64,000 nt of DNA, taken from the NCBI GenBank assembly GCA_937890395.1, contig CALACK010000063.1, forward strand, positions 1 through 64,000, written 5' to 3'. Shown here in pieces: positions 63,844-64,000 of the stretch (the stretch's first letter is position 1; every line of letters starts with the position of its first letter). Below the pieces are notes generated by a model that was given only the letters and a program-made list of their open reading frames with translations, did no database searches and had not been told where the DNA came from. This DNA is from an uncultured Acidimicrobiaceae bacterium. GTDB lineage: Bacteria > Actinomycetota > Acidimicrobiia > Acidimicrobiales > Ilumatobacteraceae. Position numbers and translations under genes: made by a program.

Positions 63844-64000
63844 GCATTTTGGATCGTTTTATTCGCACGAAAACTAGCGACAAATTTGAAAACTTAGATC
63901 AGCCTGCGTTGGTGATAGCGCCAATGCGACGAGCGCACATTCGCAGCATCATGCCAATTGAACAGCAGGTTTATCCACGACCATGGACCGCGCAAGTTTT
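63840..64000 (+). CDS. rimI: Ribosomal-protein-alanine N-acetyltransferase RimI-like (3' end cut by window edge)
   Basis: An open frame from ATG 63840 to the window end gives 53 complete codons. After a 25-residue leader it reads IAPMRRAHIRSIMPIEQQVY and PRPWTAQVF, the start of a GNAT domain typical of RimI, where an E-x-x-x-x-P-x-P-W pattern is usual. RimI acetylates the N-terminus of S18. It overlaps tsaB by 4 nt. The acetyl-CoA-binding part is outside the window. Confidence 0.82.
   Translation, partial: MSILDRFIRTKTSDKFENLDQPALVIAPMRRAHIRSIMPIEQQVYPRPWTAQV

Noticed and set aside
1-64000. CRISPR arrays, rRNA genes, insertion sequences
   Set aside because: The only tandem repeats have 8-14 nt units without spacers; no rRNA, transposase or terminal inverted repeats were recognised.

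Overview
The window looks like a chromosome segment from an actinobacterium with moderate to low GC and compact gene spacing. The signs are: ribosomal S14 is the short zinc-binding type; RpoC carries a charged coiled-coil insertion near residues 165-250, where actinobacterial beta-prime subunits have a lineage insert; the order tRNA-Trp - secE - nusG - rplK - rplA - rplJ - rplL - rpoB - rpoC is standard; and the glmM - glmS - acpS - alr - tsaE - tsaB - rimI run is common in this phylum. Assignment to an aquatic Acidimicrobiia-like lineage is only an inference from composition and from the very long GlmS.

Layout. (1) 1-741: the 5' part of a GNAT acetyltransferase on the minus strand, then tRNA-Thr(GGT) and tRNA-Met(CAT). 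(2) 781-19340: an 18.6-kb polycistron for building, decorating and exporting a surface glycan, bracketed by tRNA-Met and tRNA-Trp. It holds an ABC exporter, an L-2-hydroxyglutarate-oxidase-like flavoprotein, a GmhA-type isomerase, two nucleotide-sugar epimerases, a HAD-kinase fusion, a split transketolase, a 2OG-Fe(II) oxygenase, a LIC12192-family protein, a methyltransferase, a WbuC-like cupin, an RmlD-like reductase, an HldE-like enzyme with its two domains in reversed order, a sugar-1-phosphate nucleotidyltransferase and three tandem TIGR04372-type glycosyltransferases. Many neighbouring genes overlap by 1-11 nt. (3) 19402-39198: tRNA-Trp, secE, nusG, the L11-L1 and L10-L12 pairs, rpoBC, and rpsL-rpsG-fusA-tuf-rpsJ. 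This run is interrupted by a small methyltransferase after rpoC and by a zinc-finger methyltransferase plus an HtrA-type protease after rpsJ. (4) 39477-56175: the rest of the S10, spc and alpha operons, with secY, adk, infA, rpmJ, rpoA, rplQ, truA, rplM and rpsI. No map gene lies between adk and infA. (5) 56257-64000: glmM, an oversized glmS, acpS, alr, tsaE, tsaB and the start of rimI.

How the genes fit together. Region 2 plausibly makes an activated heptose or related higher sugar (transketolase, GmhA, kinase, HAD phosphatase, nucleotidyltransferase). The sugar would then be modified by epimerases, reductase, oxygenase, methyltransferase and cupin, assembled by the glycosyltransferases and exported. 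This is inference from family membership. Regions 3-4 supply transcription, translation and secretion. Region 5 feeds cell-wall precursor synthesis (UDP-GlcNAc, D-alanine), acyl-carrier-protein activation and the t6A tRNA modification.

The points most worth a second look are the glycan island and its unusual enzymes, the 1135-residue GlmS with an unrecognised C-terminal region, the non-ribosomal genes inside ribosomal operons, a recurrent pattern of three-copy 12-14 nt tandem repeats at gene boundaries, and an arginine at S12 position 88, where lysine is usual and where K-to-R change is linked to streptomycin resistance.
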